Under the pieces are notes generated by a model. The model did not search any database and was not told the origin of the DNA. It saw only the letters and a program-made list of their open reading frames with translations. A stretch of DNA of 5,610 nt from Comamonas sp. lk (GTDB taxonomy: Bacteria; Pseudomonadota; Gammaproteobacteria; Burkholderiales; Burkholderiaceae_C): the NCBI GenBank assembly GCA_945901215.1, contig CAMDKE010000195.1:1-5610 (forward strand). Reading direction: 5' to 3'. This document shows, one piece after another, positions 5,126-5,610 of this stretch. Every line of letters starts with the position of its first letter. The stretch's first letter is position 1. Made by a program: the position numbers and the translations under genes.

Positions 5126-5610
5126 ATGAACGCCCGCCTGCCCGACACTGTTTTAAACCCCGCCCAGGCCCTGGACCAAGTCACCGAGGCCTGGGACCGC
5201 GACATCGTGGCCCGTTTGAGCGAGTACATCGCCATCCCCGCCAAGTCACCCGCCTTTGACGCCGACTGGGCCGCCCATGGCTACCTGGAGACCGTGGTGC
5301 GCAACACCGCGCAGTGGATCGAGGCGCAAAAAGTGGCCGGCCTGACTCTGGAAGTGGTGCGCCTGCCTGGACGCACGCCGGTGCTCTTATTTGAAGTGGC
5401 AGCCACGCGCAGCACCCAGGACGGCGTGAGCGCGCAAACCGTGCTGATGTACGGCCACCTGGACAAGCAGCCCGAGTTCTCGGGCTGGCGCAGCGACCTG
5501 GGGCCGTGGACGCCCAAGTACCAGGACGGCAAGCTCTATGGCCGCGGCGGCGCCGACGATGGCTATGCCGCGTACGCCGCCATTGCCGCCATCCAGGCGC
5601 TCAAAACCCA
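5126..5610 (+). CDS. M20-family metallopeptidase, N-terminal part (runs off window)
   Basis: An open frame of 161 complete codons reaches the right edge without a stop. It encodes the start of an M20 (ArgE/DapE/CPG2-type) zinc peptidase. YGHLDKQPEFSGW contains zinc ligand His111 and its partner Asp113 (pattern GHxDxxP), and LYGRGGADDGYAAY contains the bridging Asp144 (pattern GRGxxD). The catalytic Glu-Glu pair would fall beyond the window. The N-terminal helix region, with LSEYIAIPAKSP, is typical of dipeptidase or carboxypeptidase members of about 450-500 residues; the natural substrate cannot be told. Start: ATG 5126 has GGAG at 5113-5116, nine bases upstream; ATG 5119 is in a different frame. 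No signal peptide is visible, so the enzyme is probably cytoplasmic. It is transcribed divergently from the HAD gene across a 111-bp gap in which I found no convincing promoter. Confidence 0.9.
   Translation, partial: MNARLPDTVLNPAQALDQVTEAWDRDIVARLSEYIAIPAKSPAFDADWAAHGYLETVVRNTAQWIEAQKVAGLTLEVVRLPGRTPVLLFEVAATRSTQDGVSAQTVLMYGHLDKQPEFSGWRSDLGPWTPKYQDGKLYGRGGADDGYAAYAAIAAIQALKT

Noticed and set aside
5281..5532. 83-residue minus-strand frame near the right edge
   Set aside because: Antisense to the M20 peptidase region that carries its zinc-binding motifs; no motif of its own.

Overview
The window is GC-rich, densely coded chromosomal DNA. Its gene content (a metX-metW pair with an ATGA overlap, a TMEM165/GDT1-type exporter, a long ChrA, a type II haloacid-dehalogenase-like protein, an M20 peptidase) fits a betaproteobacterium of the Burkholderiales, probably Comamonadaceae-like. 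That placement is an inference from gene content and codon use, not from a marker gene.

Layout. Positions 1-83 hold the C-terminal tail of an unidentified gene. Positions 84-363 have no gene; they hold a long, foldable leader with a strong intrinsic terminator at 267-299, ahead of a predicted Mn2+/Ca2+ exporter (364-924). The 176-bp gap before metX contains a compact regulatory unit: an extended -10 promoter (977-985), a SAM-II riboswitch (994-1045) and a terminator hairpin whose T-run touches the metX start codon (1066-1100). metX (1101-2252) overlaps metW (2249-2830) by four bases, and chrA (2863-4269) follows 32 bp later on the same strand. A HAD-superfamily gene (4289-5014) lies convergent on the minus strand. 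An M20 metallopeptidase starts at 5126 and runs off the right edge.

How the parts work together. MetX acylates homoserine for methionine synthesis and MetW is its conserved partner. A SAM-sensing riboswitch upstream is end-product feedback: high SAM should favour the terminator, which also lies over the region where ribosomes would bind metX. chrA is close enough to be in the same transcript, which would place a chromate efflux pump under SAM control. Chromate competes with sulfate for uptake, so this is plausible, but it is inferred only from spacing. No insertion sequence, CRISPR array, tRNA or rRNA gene was seen.

The best leads are the SAM-II riboswitch outside its usual alphaproteobacterial setting, with a duplicated segment linking aptamer and terminator, and the unclassified structured leader of the metal exporter.
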